A stretch of DNA of 64,000 nucleotides from Roseiarcus sp963758335 (GTDB taxonomy: Bacteria > Pseudomonadota > Alphaproteobacteria > Rhizobiales > Beijerinckiaceae). Made by a program: the position numbers and the translations under genes. The notes beneath the pieces were generated by a model. It worked only from the letters and a program-made list of their open reading frames with translations, was not told the DNA's origin and made no database searches. The stretch is from contig CAVWVF010000004.1 of NCBI GenBank assembly GCA_963758335.1, forward strand, positions 1,674,001 to 1,738,000, read 5' to 3'. This document shows, in pieces, positions 26,138-35,201 of this stretch (within the stretch, counting starts at the first letter, position 1; every line of letters starts with the position of its first letter).

Positions 26138-26743
26138 ATGCTCCAACACCTGCGCCCAGCGGTCGTGATGCTGATCCTGTTCAGCGCGCTGACCGGCCTC
26201 GTCTATCCGCTGGCGATTACGGGAATCGCGCAAATCGCGATGCCAAGCCACGCCAACGGCAGCCTCATCGAAAAGGACGGCGCGGTCGTCGGCTCGGCGC
26301 TGATCGGGCAGAACTTCAAGAGCGACCGCTATTTCCATCCGCGCCCGTCCGCGACCACCGACACGGACCCCAACGATTCGACGAAGACGATCGACGCGCC
26401 CTATAACGCCGCAAATTCCGCCGGCTCGAACCTCGGCCCGACCTCGCAGAAGCTGGTCGATCGCGTGAAGGCAGGGGTGGAGGCGTGGCGGGCGATGGCC
26501 GGCCAAGGTCCGGTTCCAGCGGACGCCGTGACGACCTCGGCCTCGGGACTCGACCCCGATGTCTCGCCGGAAACCGCGCTGGCGCAAGTTGCTTCGGTCG
26601 CCAAGGCGCGCGGCCTCGACGAGGGCCGGGTGCGGCAGTTGGTCGAGACCTCTATCGAGGGGCGAATTCTCGGACTCTTCGGCGAACCCAGGGTCAACAT
26701 TTTGCGGCTGAACTTGGCGCTGGATCAGCTGAAGTCGTCGTAG
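26138..26743 (+). CDS. kdpC: Potassium-transporting ATPase subunit KdpC
   Basis: A 201-residue single-span subunit that assists ATP binding by KdpB. The N-terminal helix (AVVMLILFSALTGLVYPLAI) is followed by the periplasmic domain with family motifs IGQNFKSDRYFHPRPS and LDPDVSPETALAQ. It ends FGEPRVNILRLNLALDQL plus three residues. A remnant of this last segment recurs at 30110-30178, next to kdpD. In the usual operon kdpD follows directly; here 3.4 kb of inserted DNA separates them. Confidence 0.95.
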   Translation: MLQHLRPAVVMLILFSALTGLVYPLAITGIAQIAMPSHANGSLIEKDGAVVGSALIGQNFKSDRYFHPRPSATTDTDPNDSTKTIDAPYNAANSAGSNLGPTSQKLVDRVKAGVEAWRAMAGQGPVPADAVTTSASGLDPDVSPETALAQVASVAKARGLDEGRVRQLVETSIEGRILGLFGEPRVNILRLNLALDQLKSS

Positions 26744-26893
26744 CCGCCGACGAGCGCGCCCCCAGCGTGTGCGCTCGCTGACGGGCGTCCGAACCGCGCT
26801 CCGTTTGCAATCCTAACACGGGGGGTGACTTCCACATCGATCGCTTATGCGCCCAAGGCTTATGCGATCATCTGGAGAATACGGAGTTGTTGC

Positions 26894-27076
26894 ATGAGCA
26901 GGTTTCCACGCGACGGGATCATCGCCCAGGGTTCCAGATTCGATGTCCGCGCTCTTGTTGATGGGCGCGGTCGCGAGCCGCCGTCGCCCGCTAACCTTTT
27001 CGCCCGTCTCGGGGTGCTGCTGTTGGTCGCACTCTGCTTTGGATTGGCCGCGCAGTTTCTGGTCGGCGCGCCCTAG
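26894..27076 (+). CDS. Small one-helix membrane protein, unknown
   Basis: A 60-residue frame from the ATG at 26894. It has a charged N-terminus (SRFPRDGIIAQGSRFDVRAL) and one C-terminal hydrophobic helix (LGVLLLVALCFGLAAQFLVG). The orientation fits a small inner-membrane protein. I do not recognise a family. It lies after kdpC in the same direction. Confidence 0.4.
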   Translation: MSRFPRDGIIAQGSRFDVRALVDGRGREPPSPANLFARLGVLLLVALCFGLAAQFLVGAP

Positions 27077-27162
27077 TTCACGATCGCGATATCTCCCGCA
27101 AGCGCGTCAGGACGCCAGCGGTATTCGGGATCGGCGCGCCCGGCTACAGCCGAAGCATCGCC

Positions 27163-27309
27163 ATGAAACTCCTTTCAGGCTTGTTTTGGGGCCTCGTGCT
27201 CGTCACGGCGGGCGTCAGCTACCGGTGGGGCAGCATGGTCGGCCTGATCTTCTTCGTCTTCACGCTGATGATTGGCGCCGTTCTCGTTTCTCGTTGGGGT
27301 CTGCATTGA
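27163..27309 (+). CDS. Small two-helix membrane protein, unknown
   Basis: A 48-residue frame (MKLLSGLFWGLVLVTAGVSY, then a short polar link, then VGLIFFVFTLMIGAVLVS and RWGLH). It has two hydrophobic helices and a basic end. It is too short to be caught by ordinary gene finders, but its composition is clearly membrane-protein-like. It follows the 60-aa membrane protein and may be co-transcribed. Function unknown. Confidence 0.45.
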   Translation: MKLLSGLFWGLVLVTAGVSYRWGSMVGLIFFVFTLMIGAVLVSRWGLH

Positions 27310-27881
27310 GAAACGGTGGATCCTGCATTTGGTCCCTCTCGCCGAAGCTGAGATAGGCTGCTGCGAGTCGATCGGGTTCCGTTCGACGCTCACACCGTCC
27401 CCAGAGCGGGATGAATTTAAGTATGTTCATTAGCCGGCGTTGGCGAAGGAGTAGGCGCATTCCTGGGCGGTGTAGGTTCCAAGGAGTAGGCCAGCAACCA
27501 ACGAAAAGAGATTGTACTACGAATCGAACGCGCCCGGAAATCGCGCAAAAACGTCCCTGATCTCTCTGCGAAAGCTCCCTGTTCTCCTGCGAAAGCTCCC
27601 TGTTCCGCGAAATGAAACTCCCTGTTTCTTTGTCGGGAGTGGCGGTCGCGCGACCGTCTCGGCCGATCTCCGCGGCGGGCCGGCGCCACGGCGGCGCCCC
27701 GTCGGCGCCGCGCCTGTTACGCCTGCAGGCGGCTGTGAAAGTTCTTGGCGAGAGTCATAGTCTGCGCTATGTTTGTTCCCTCGTCCCATGGGAGCGTCAT
27801 GAGCAACAGACCTCATCCTTCGAGGCCCGCTTCGCGGAGTCATCGAGCCGTGAGGCGTGGGTGCGAACAAAGCCAACTCTT
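27310..27881. other. Gene-free interval before IS66
   Basis: Nothing recognisable as a gene apart from the AACAGGGA-type repeat cluster at 27545-27632. The last part (about 27650-27760) is very GC-rich. Confidence 0.35.
27545..27632. repeat. TCCCTGTT repeat cluster, second site
   Basis: Three to four cores in the form CGAAAGCTCCCTGTT, CGAAAGCTCCCTGTT and GAAACTCCCTGTTTC, about 20-25 bases apart in the same orientation. A related GTCCCTGATC lies at the left. The unit matches the cluster at 5143-5340 upstream of the IS110 transposase. Confidence 0.6.
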
Positions 27882-29612
27882 GTAACCGGGGCGAATTTCC
27901 GGGCGGCGTTAGCTTGGGGCGGGCCTGACGAGAGTTGCGAGATCGGGGATTTCGGGGCCTGGAATGGCGAGGCGAGCGTCGAGATAGTCGAAGAAGGGGA
28001 TTTTGAGCTTCCTGCAGGTCTTGGCGAGCCCGAGCATGACGTCGCGGGCGTCGCGGCCTCTGTCGCTGAGGGTCCCGCCGGAGATTTTGCGCTTGGTGAC
28101 GAAGACGCGGATGTCGTTTTCCGAGGCGTTGGTGTGCAGCGGAATATGGGGATGGTCGAGGACGCGCAAGAGATCGTCCTTGAGGCGAAAGAGGCGCCTG
28201 AGCAGGCTGTCGAGGGTGGCGTAGCCGGTTCTGGAGCGGTTGAAGATGCGGTCGAACTGCGCCCGCAAACGCTCGGCTTTCTCGAGGCTCGGGGCGAGCT
28301 TGTATTCTTTTAAGGCGCGATAGAACCACCAGATCATGCGCCGTGCGACCTCGATCGCGTTGCGCTGCTTGTCGTTGGCGGGGATGAGCTTGTGGACCAG
28401 GCGTTCGGCGTGCACCCAGCACAAGGCGTGTTCGCCGACGCGGAACTGGCCGGCGCCGTCTGACACGACGATGGCTTGGCCGAGCAGGCCTTGCTCGCGA
28501 ACGGCGCCCCACAGAGCCCCTCGCTGGCGACCCGCACCGGATCGGGGGTGATCCTGAGATCGGCGAATCCGAGCGCGTTCAGATGGCTCGTCCAGTCTTC
28601 GTGAGACGCAAAAAGCCGCGTCGGATGGCCCGCGAGCGTGTCGATGAGGCTGAGGCTCAGATTGCAAGCCCGCATGTAGACGAGCGCCGCCTCGTTGACC
28701 ACGTAAGAGGCCGCGCCGCCCAGGAGATTGCGCAGGAACGCCAGGCGGGACTTGCTCGGGCCGGTTCGAAACGTGGTGAAGCTGTCGGAACCGATCTGGG
28801 TCGTCACGCCGCTCTTGCCTCGATGGCGGGCGCCGGTGTCGTCGACCGTGACGAAGGAAGCGCTGCTCAATCCGGTCTTCAGCACCTCGGCGTCCTCAGC
28901 GCGGAACGTCTCGAGCCTGGCGGCCAGCAGGCGCACCACCGGCGTTTCGAAATCACCACGCCGACGCCGTTCAGCAGCGCCAGAATCCGCTCGCAGGTCA
29001 TCTGTCCCTGAAAGTGCAGCATCAAGATCAGGCGCTGAAGATGCGGGCCATAGCCACCGACGATCCCGGGATCGAGCGGCGCGATCAAAGTCTTCCCATC
29101 CGGCGTTTGCCAGCGCTCGCGCCGATAGCGGGTCACCAAGGATTCAGAACCAAGTCCTGAACGCGATCTCTTCGTAGCCCTTGTGGCGGGAACCCGCTGG
29201 CGCGTCGACCTTCACCTCGATGGTTTGCGTGACCGTCAGCTTGTCCAGGTTGCTGCCGCGCCGCTGCGTCGACCGCCCGCCCTTGGGCGCGTTCGCTTGC
29301 GAATCCGGTCGGTCCGTCGCCTTGTCCATCCCCGAGGGTTTCTGCGGCGGCCGCGGCGGCAGTTTCTTCAATCGCGCCAGTTCGTCCTTGACCGCCTGAT
29401 GCTCGACCCTCAGCTTGGCCAACGCCCCGCTCACCTTCTCGTACTCCGCCTGAAAGCGGGTCACTTCGCCAATCAAAGTGCGAACCAGGCCGATGAGCTC
29501 GGCCGGCGTCATGCGCTCAAGCGGATCACCCAAATCAACGGACATCCCCAGCTTGAATCATACTTTCCGACGCTTGACTCCCCCCTTCCGCCCGGAAATT
29601 TGCCCCGATTAC
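27882..29612 (-). mobile_element. IS66-family element (single-gene type)
   Basis: The terminal inverted repeats are visible: GTAACCGGGGCGAATTTCCG from 27882, and its near-complement ending at 29612, with 23 of 25 positions paired. The element is flanked by an 8-bp direct repeat CAACTCTT (27874-27881 and 29613-29620), the size expected for IS66. At 1731 bp with only a TnpC-type gene, it is the short form without tnpA/tnpB. The insertion separates kdpC from kdpD. Confidence 0.85.
27909..29545 (-). pseudogene. IS66 transposase, frameshifted
   Basis: Reading from 29545: a coiled-coil N-terminal region (EVTRFQAEYEKVSGALAKL), a basic linker, then the DDE-type IS66 domain spread over three further frames. 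The visible segments are VTRYRRERWQTPDGK and CERILALLNGVGVVISKR; then VDDTGARHRGKSG and NEAALVYMRACNLS; then VVSDGAGQFRVG and TNASENDIRVFVTKRKISGG to the stop at 27909. At least three frame breaks make it non-functional, although the terminal repeats are well preserved. Confidence 0.85.
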
Positions 29613-30109
29613 CAACTCTTGCTCTAACCCTTTGAAAACGCTCAAAACGGCAATGGGCAGGCCTTGCAACGAGTTGGCATGAATGCGCGGTCGGCGCCCC
29701 GTCCGTTTGGCGTCGACGCCTCGGTTTCTTGGTTGTGGCCGCGATGACGGCGGCGGTTCAACCCGATCGCGTCGCGCTCTAGTCGGTGCAACGGCCTTCC
29801 TCCCTTGAAAGGATAATGATTTTCAGAAAAGTAGCATTCTTCTGCGAAAGTCCGATCTATATTGTATATTTGTTGTTGAGACCGACATGAGGGAGGACGC
29901 GCCAGGTCGGGTTGCGCCGAAGCCGCTTTCCGCCTGTCGGCCGCCCGCCGCCTTCTCGCCGTGGCGTCTCGGGCGCCGCTCTGCTTGCCGCGCCGGCCCG
30001 GCTGGAAATGCTGCAGCAAGCAATTGAAAAGACGCGATTGGGCGGCTGGAAATGGCGATGGCCGCCGTCATGCACGGTTCTCGCTGAGCGCCCTCGCGAG
30101 CGCCAGTGT
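29613..30109. other. Gene-free interval between IS66 and kdpC remnant
   Basis: No gene was recognised. The stretch 29815-29880 is AT-rich (including TCTATATTGTATATTTG) and stands out from its surroundings; it could be promoter-like. Short frames on both strands have no family resemblance. Confidence 0.3.
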
Positions 30110-30178
30110 TCTGATCGGCGAACCGCGCGGCAACCTTTTGCTGCTGATTTTGGCGCTGGATCAGCTAAAGTCGTCGTG
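30110..30178 (+). pseudogene. kdpC: kdpC 3' remnant
   Basis: The last 22 codons read LIGEPRGNLLLLILALDQL plus KSS-stop, which matches the end of the intact kdpC (LFGEPRVNILRLNLALDQL plus KSS-stop). Upstream similarity is lost. It lies directly before kdpD, where kdpC normally sits. It is therefore the scar of an earlier kdpC copy rather than a functional gene. Confidence 0.75.
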
Positions 30179-30195
30179 ACAGACGATGGTTGCTG

Positions 30196-32895
30196 ATGGC
30201 CCAGTCGAGCCGACCCGACGGACGCCCTGACCCGGACGCGCTCCTGGCGGCAGCGCGGCGGGAAACCGTTGGCCGATTGAAGGTGTTCGTAGGCGCCGCG
30301 CCCGGCGTCGGCAAGACCTACGCGATGCTGCAGGGCGCGCGTCGCTTGAAGGATGAGGGCGTCGACATCGTCGTCGGCCTCGTCGAAACGCACGGGCGCG
30401 CCGAGACGGGCGCTCTCCTCGAGGGGCTCGAGGTTCTGCCGCGCCGCATGGTCGAGTACCGCGGCCACACGATCGGCGAGTTCGACATCGACGGGGCGCT
30501 CGTGCGGAAGCCCAAGCTGATCGTCGTCGACGAGCTCGCTCACACGAACGCTCCCGAAAGCCGCCATCCCAAGCGCTGGCAGGACGTTCAGGAGTTGCTG
30601 GACGCCGGCATCAACGTGTGGACGGCGCTCAACATCCAACACCTCGAGAGCCTCGCCGACGTCGTCTCGCGCATCTCCGGCGTCGTCGTGCGGGAGACCG
30701 TGCCCGACCGCGTGCTGCAGGAGGCGACCGACGTCGTCCTGGTCGACATCACGCCGGACGAGCTCATTCAGCGCCTGAATGAAGGCAAGGTCTATGTGCC
30801 CGAGACGGCGCGGCGCGCGATCCAAAACTTCTTCACTCCCGGCAACCTGACCGCGCTCCGCGAAATGGCGCTCCGCCGTACGGCCGACCGGGTCGACGAC
30901 CAGATGGTCGACTATTTGCGCCAGAAGGCGATCGAGGGCCCCTGGGCCACCTCCGAGCGCCTGCTCGCCTGCGTCGGCGCGGAAGAAGTGTCCGAGCGCG
31001 TCGTGCGTCGCGCCGCCCAGCTCGCGACCTCCCTCAACGCCGCCTGGACCGCAGTCACCATCGAGCCTGTCGATCAGGAGGCGGACGCCAGGAAGGCGAA
31101 CCAGATCGCCAAGACTTTCGGCCTCGCCGAGCGGCTCGGCGGCGACACGATGCGACTCCAGGGCAGCGACTATCCAGGAGAAATTCTGCGCCTCGCCCGC
31201 CGCGAGAACGTCACCCAAATCGTCCTTGGACAATCGCGCTCGGGGTTCTGGGCGCGCCTGATCGGCCGTTCGCTGCCGGAACAGCTTATCCGCCAGGCCG
31301 GGCCGATCGAGGTTCACGTCGTCTCCAGCGAGGAAGCGAAGAGTCCAGTCTGGCGGAGGTTCGCGCTGAAATTCAGTCCGAAGGGGCTGAACGCGGAGAT
31401 CGTGGCGGCTCTTGGGTCCGTCGCTTGCGCCGTCCTCGTCGGCGAAGCGCTGACGGCCGAGCCCAAGCTTCCCAATCTGTCGATGATCTTCCTGACCGCC
31501 GTTTTGTTCAGCGGCGTTCGCTTCGGCACGCGGGCCGCAGTCATTGCCTCGTTCGCCTCGTTCGCCGCCTACAATTTCTTTTTCATCCCTCCCCTCTACA
31601 CCTTCACGGTCGCCCAGCCGCAGGAGCTGTTTGCGCTTCTGATCTTCCTAGCCGTCGCCGTGCTGACCGGCTCGCTGACCGGGCGGGTACGCGACCAGCG
31701 CGAAGGCGTGATCAAGAACGCCGAGATCATGCGGTCGCTTTACGACTATTCCCGCAAGCTTTCGGGCGCTTCCACCGCCGACGACGTGCTGTGGGCGGCC
31801 GCGGCCCACCTGCATGCGACGTTCGGCGGCCGCATTGCGCTCCTGGTGGCGGAGGGCGACGAGCTTCAGATACGGGCCGCTTGGCCGCCCGACGCCCAGC
31901 TCGACGCCGCTGCGATGACCGCCGCCCGCTGGTCCGAGCGGAAGAACGAGCCGGCCGGGTGGGGGACAGGCACCCTGCCGAGCGTCGCATACCAGTTCCG
32001 CCCGCTCGTCGCGGCGCGCGGGCCGATCGCCGTCTGCGGCTTCGAGCCGCATTCGCCCGAGCAACCGATCACGGCGGAAGACGAGCGCGCCCTGACCGCG
32101 ATCCTCGATCAGACCGCGATCGCGCTCGACCGTGCGCTGCTCGCGCGCGAGGCCGTGAAGGCGGCGTCGATGCAGGAGAACGAGAAGGTGCGCGACGCGC
32201 TGCTTGCCTCGCTCTCGCACGACCTGCGCACGCCCTTGTCCGCAATCGCCGGCGCGGCCACTTCGCTGCGTTCGCTCGGCGACAAGATGAGCCCGGCGGA
32301 ACGCCTCGAACTTCTCGTATCCATCGAGGAGGAGACCGCGCGGCTGTCGCGCTTCGTCGCGAACCTGCTCGACATGTCGCGCATCGAAGCGGGCAATCTC
32401 AAGGTCAAGCGCGATCTCGTCGACGTCGCCGATGTCGTGCAGGGCGCCGCCGAGCGAAGCCGCAAGGCTTTCCCGAAGCAGCCGGTGCGCGTCAATCTCG
32501 CGCCGGACCTGCCGTTCGTCCGCGCAGACGACAAACTCCTCGAGCAGGTGCTGTTCAACCTGCTCGACAATGCGCACAAATACGCCGGCGACAGCGGAGC
32601 GACCATTCATGGCCGCAAGGACGGCGACGAGGTCATCCTCTCCGTCACCGACGAGGGGCCGGGGGTGAAGGCGACCGAACTCGAGCGCATCTTCGAGAAA
32701 TTCTACCGCTGCGGCCGCGCCGACGGCCGCAGACCCGGCACGGGACTTGGCCTGTCGATCTGCCGCGGACTCATCGAAGCGATGGGCGGGACGGTCATCG
32801 CGCAAAGTCCCGCGGTAAAGAGGAGGGGGACGCGCATCGTCATCCGCTTGCCCGCCGCGGAGCCGACGGCGATCGAGATGAGGCCGGCGCGATGA
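30196..32895 (+). CDS. kdpD: Osmosensitive potassium-channel histidine kinase KdpD
   Basis: The sensor of the KdpDE two-component system that induces kdp at low potassium. The protein is 899 residues from the ATG at 30196 (an in-frame TTG at 30190 is possible). The order is: KdpD N-terminal domain with P-loop VGAAPGVGKTYAML and VVDELAHTNAPESRHPKRWQ; USP-like domain; four membrane helices (about 400-500; VIASFASFAAYNFFFIPPLY); GAF-like region; HisKA with LSHDLRTPLSAIAG carrying the phospho-histidine; and HATPase (LFNLLDNAHKYA, DEGPGV, GTGLGLSI). All catalytic boxes are present. It overlaps kdpE by 4 bases. Confidence 0.95.
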   Translation: MAQSSRPDGRPDPDALLAAARRETVGRLKVFVGAAPGVGKTYAMLQGARRLKDEGVDIVVGLVETHGRAETGALLEGLEVLPRRMVEYRGHTIGEFDIDGALVRKPKLIVVDELAHTNAPESRHPKRWQDVQELLDAGINVWTALNIQHLESLADVVSRISGVVVRETVPDRVLQEATDVVLVDITPDELIQRLNEGKVYVPETARRAIQNFFTPGNLTALREMALRRTADRVDDQMVDYLRQKAIEGPWATSERLLACVGAEEVSERVVRRAAQLATSLNAAWTAVTIEPVDQEADARKANQIAKTFGLAERLGGDTMRLQGSDYPGEILRLARRENVTQIVLGQSRSGFWARLIGRSLPEQLIRQAGPIEVHVVSSEEAKSPVWRRFALKFSPKGLNAEIVAALGSVACAVLVGEALTAEPKLPNLSMIFLTAVLFSGVRFGTRAAVIASFASFAAYNFFFIPPLYTFTVAQPQELFALLIFLAVAVLTGSLTGRVRDQREGVIKNAEIMRSLYDYSRKLSGASTADDVLWAAAAHLHATFGGRIALLVAEGDELQIRAAWPPDAQLDAAAMTAARWSERKNEPAGWGTGTLPSVAYQFRPLVAARGPIAVCGFEPHSPEQPITAEDERALTAILDQTAIALDRALLAREAVKAASMQENEKVRDALLASLSHDLRTPLSAIAGAATSLRSLGDKMSPAERLELLVSIEEETARLSRFVANLLDMSRIEAGNLKVKRDLVDVADVVQGAAERSRKAFPKQPVRVNLAPDLPFVRADDKLLEQVLFNLLDNAHKYAGDSGATIHGRKDGDEVILSVTDEGPGVKATELERIFEKFYRCGRADGRRPGTGLGLSICRGLIEAMGGTVIAQSPAVKRRGTRIVIRLPAAEPTAIEMRPAR

Positions 32896-33578
32896 GGGGC
32901 TGTCGCGTCCTCGTGGTCGACGACGAACCGCAAATTCAGCGCTTCCTGCATGTCGCGCTGACCGCCGCCGGCTACGAGGTTCTGACGGCGGAGACGGGCG
33001 CGCAGGCTCTGCGCCAGACCGCGACCGGGGCGCCCGATCTCATCGTGCTCGACCTCGGGCTGCCCGACCGCGACGGCAAGGAGGTCCTCAGCGAGATCCG
33101 CGAGTTCTCGCAGACGCCGGTGATCATCCTCTCCGCGCGGGATCGCGAGTCGGAGAAAATCGAAGCGCTCGATCTCGGCGCCGACGACTATGTCGAGAAG
33201 CCGTTCGGGATCGGCGAACTGACCGCGAGGCTTCGCGCGGCGCTCCGGCACAGGGCGAGCGAGGCCCAACCCGCTCAGCGGATCGAGATCGAAGGCGTCC
33301 TCATGGATTTCGACAAGCGCCTCGTCACGCGCGACGGCGTTCCGATCAAGCTGACGCCGAAGGAATACGATCTGCTCGCGATCCTCTTCCGCAACGCCGG
33401 CCGCGTCGTCACCCACCGCCAGGTTCTCTCCGCCGTCTGGGGACCGGCGCATGCCGAGGACACGCAATATCTGCGCGTATTCATCGGCCAGTTGCGCGCC
33501 AAGATCGAGGGCGATCCGACGGCGCCGAAAATCGTCAAGACGGAGCCAGGCGTCGGCTACCGGGCTGCCGAGGCTTGA
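32892..33578 (+). CDS. kdpE: Response regulator KdpE
   Basis: A 228-residue OmpR/PhoB-type regulator. The receiver domain has VVDDEPQIQRFL, the phospho-acceptor Asp in LIVLDLGLPDRDG, and DDYVEKPFG. The winged-helix DNA-binding domain shows LTPKEYDLLAILFRNAGRVV and RVFIGQLRAKIE. It starts inside the kdpD stop (ATGA) and activates kdpFABC upon phosphorylation by KdpD. Confidence 0.95.
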   Translation: MRGCRVLVVDDEPQIQRFLHVALTAAGYEVLTAETGAQALRQTATGAPDLIVLDLGLPDRDGKEVLSEIREFSQTPVIILSARDRESEKIEALDLGADDYVEKPFGIGELTARLRAALRHRASEAQPAQRIEIEGVLMDFDKRLVTRDGVPIKLTPKEYDLLAILFRNAGRVVTHRQVLSAVWGPAHAEDTQYLRVFIGQLRAKIEGDPTAPKIVKTEPGVGYRAAEA

Positions 33579-33677
33579 GGTGCCGCGCGCTGCTTTAACG
33601 TAAGCGTCTGATCAATTCCTCGGCGCCCGTGCAGCGCAATTCGGCGCCAGCGATCCGAAACGCCTTTGAAAAGTCGC

Positions 33678-33692
33678 TGGCATGCTCGTTGC
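33678..33692 (+). promoter_or_regulatory. Putative sigma-54 promoter of urtABCDE
   Basis: TGGCATGCTCGTTGC matches the -24/-12 consensus, with GG at 33679-33680 and GC at 33691-33692 exactly 10 bases apart. It lies 71 bases before the urtA ATG, a sensible position. Urea transporters are usually under NtrC/RpoN nitrogen control, so the site makes biological sense. I see no clear NtrC dyad upstream. Confidence 0.6.
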
Positions 33693-33763
33693 GAGACGGC
33701 CCGAGGCTCCTGTGGGCCGGACTCACGGCCCCGTTCGACGGGGCGCACTCGACGAGGTCATCC

Positions 33764-35059
33764 ATGTCCTTGACAAAACGGATTGTTTCGCGCGCGGCAG
33801 GCGCGCTGGCGCTCGGCGCTTTGGCCGTCAGCGCCACCGCCGCCTGGGCGGAAGACACGATCAAGATCGGCATCCTTCACTCGCTCTCGGGCACGATGGC
33901 GATCAGCGAGACGACGCTCAAAGACGTGATGCTGATGTTGATCGACGAGCAGAACAAAAAGGGCGGCGTGCTCGGCAAGAAGTTGGAAGCCGTCGTGGTC
34001 GATCCGGCCTCGAACTGGCCGCTGTTCGCAGAGAAGGCGAAGGAACTCATCGAGAAGGACAAGGTCGCGGCCGTGTTCGGTTGCTGGACCTCGGTGTCGC
34101 GCAAGTCGGTGCTGCCGGTGTTCAAGGAGCTCGATAACATCCTGTTCTATCCGGTGCAGTACGAAGGCGAAGAGTCCGAGCGCAACGTCTTCTATACCGG
34201 CGCAGCGCCCAATCAGCAGGCCATTCCCGCCGTCGACTACCTGACGAGCGAGGACAGCGGCTCGGTTAAGCGCTGGGTGCTGGAGGGTACCGACTACGTC
34301 TATCCGCGCACGACCAACAAGATCCTTGAAGCCTACCTCAAGTCGAAGGGCGTCAAGCCTGAAGACATCATGATCAACTACACGCCGTTCGGCTTCTCCG
34401 ACTGGCAGACCGAGGTGTCGAAGATCAAGGCGTTCGGCTCGGCGGGCAAGAAGACGGCGGTCGTCTCAACCATCAACGGCGACGCGAACGTGCCCTTCTA
34501 CAAGGAGCTCGGCAACCAGGGCGTCAAGGCGACCGACATTCCGGTTGTCGCCTTCTCGGTCGGCGAAGAGGAACTGGCCGGTCTCGACACCAAGCCGCTG
34601 GTCGGCCATCTCGCCGCCTGGAACTACTTCGAATCGATCGACACGCCGGACAACAAGGCGTTCATCGACAAGTGGCACGAATTCATCAAGAAGCCGAACC
34701 GCACAACCAACGACCCGATGGAGGCCCATTACATCGGCTTCAACATGTGGGTGAAGGCGGTGGAGAAAGCGGGCACGACCGATCCGGACAAGGTGATCGA
34801 CGCGATGATTGGCGTCGCGGCGCCCAATCTAACCGGCGGAATCGCCACGATGATGCCGAATCATCACATCACCAAACCGGTGTATATCGGCGAAATCCAG
34901 GGCAATGGCCAGCTCAACACGGTCTGGCAGACGCCGGGGACCGTGGTCGCGCAGGAATGGTCGCCCTACCTCGAGGGTTCGCGCGACCTGATCGCCGATT
35001 GGCGCAAGCCGCTGTCCTGCGGCAACTTCAATGTCAAGACCGGCAAGTGCGGCGGCTGA
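33764..35059 (+). CDS. urtA: Urea ABC transporter substrate-binding protein UrtA
   Basis: The periplasmic urea/short-chain amide receptor of the Urt transporter. The 431-residue product starts at the ATG 33764, with a typical signal peptide (IVSRAAGALALGALAVSATAAWAED). It then has the amide-binding family core (IKIGILHSLSGTMAISE; FGCWTSVSRKSVLPVFKE; YPVQYEGEESERNVFYTGAAPNQQ; GHLAAWNYFES). The W-T-S pocket segment typical of UrtA/FmdD is present. It is the first gene of urtABCDE, downstream of the sigma-54-type site. Confidence 0.95.
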   Translation: MSLTKRIVSRAAGALALGALAVSATAAWAEDTIKIGILHSLSGTMAISETTLKDVMLMLIDEQNKKGGVLGKKLEAVVVDPASNWPLFAEKAKELIEKDKVAAVFGCWTSVSRKSVLPVFKELDNILFYPVQYEGEESERNVFYTGAAPNQQAIPAVDYLTSEDSGSVKRWVLEGTDYVYPRTTNKILEAYLKSKGVKPEDIMINYTPFGFSDWQTEVSKIKAFGSAGKKTAVVSTINGDANVPFYKELGNQGVKATDIPVVAFSVGEEELAGLDTKPLVGHLAAWNYFESIDTPDNKAFIDKWHEFIKKPNRTTNDPMEAHYIGFNMWVKAVEKAGTTDPDKVIDAMIGVAAPNLTGGIATMMPNHHITKPVYIGEIQGNGQLNTVWQTPGTVVAQEWSPYLEGSRDLIADWRKPLSCGNFNVKTGKCGG

Positions 35060-35091
35060 GCCCCCACCCCTGACCGCCCCTCACCACCGAC

Positions 35092-35170
35092 CCCTCTCCC
35101 GCAGGCGGGAGAGGGGAGGCGCGCCTTCTCCCGCTCGCGGGAGAAGGTGGCGCGAAGCGCCGGATGAGGG
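35092..35170. repeat. Twin-hairpin intergenic repeat, copy 1
   Basis: Two consecutive hairpins, CCCTCTCCCGCAGGCGGGAG then CTTCTCCCGCTCGCGGGAGA, followed by GCGCGAAGCGCCGGATGAGG. It is the same family as 38764-38842. This is a common dispersed element of alphaproteobacterial genomes. It lies between urtA and urtB and may set the ratio of binding protein to membrane components by stalling or stabilising mRNA. Confidence 0.8.
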
Positions 35171-35201
35171 CTTCGCACGGCCTCACACTGGATTCGTCTC
35201 G

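Noticed and set aside
29857..31317. 486-codon open frame antisense to kdpD
   Set aside because: Shadow frame spanning the kdpC remnant and the start of kdpD; no family resemblance.
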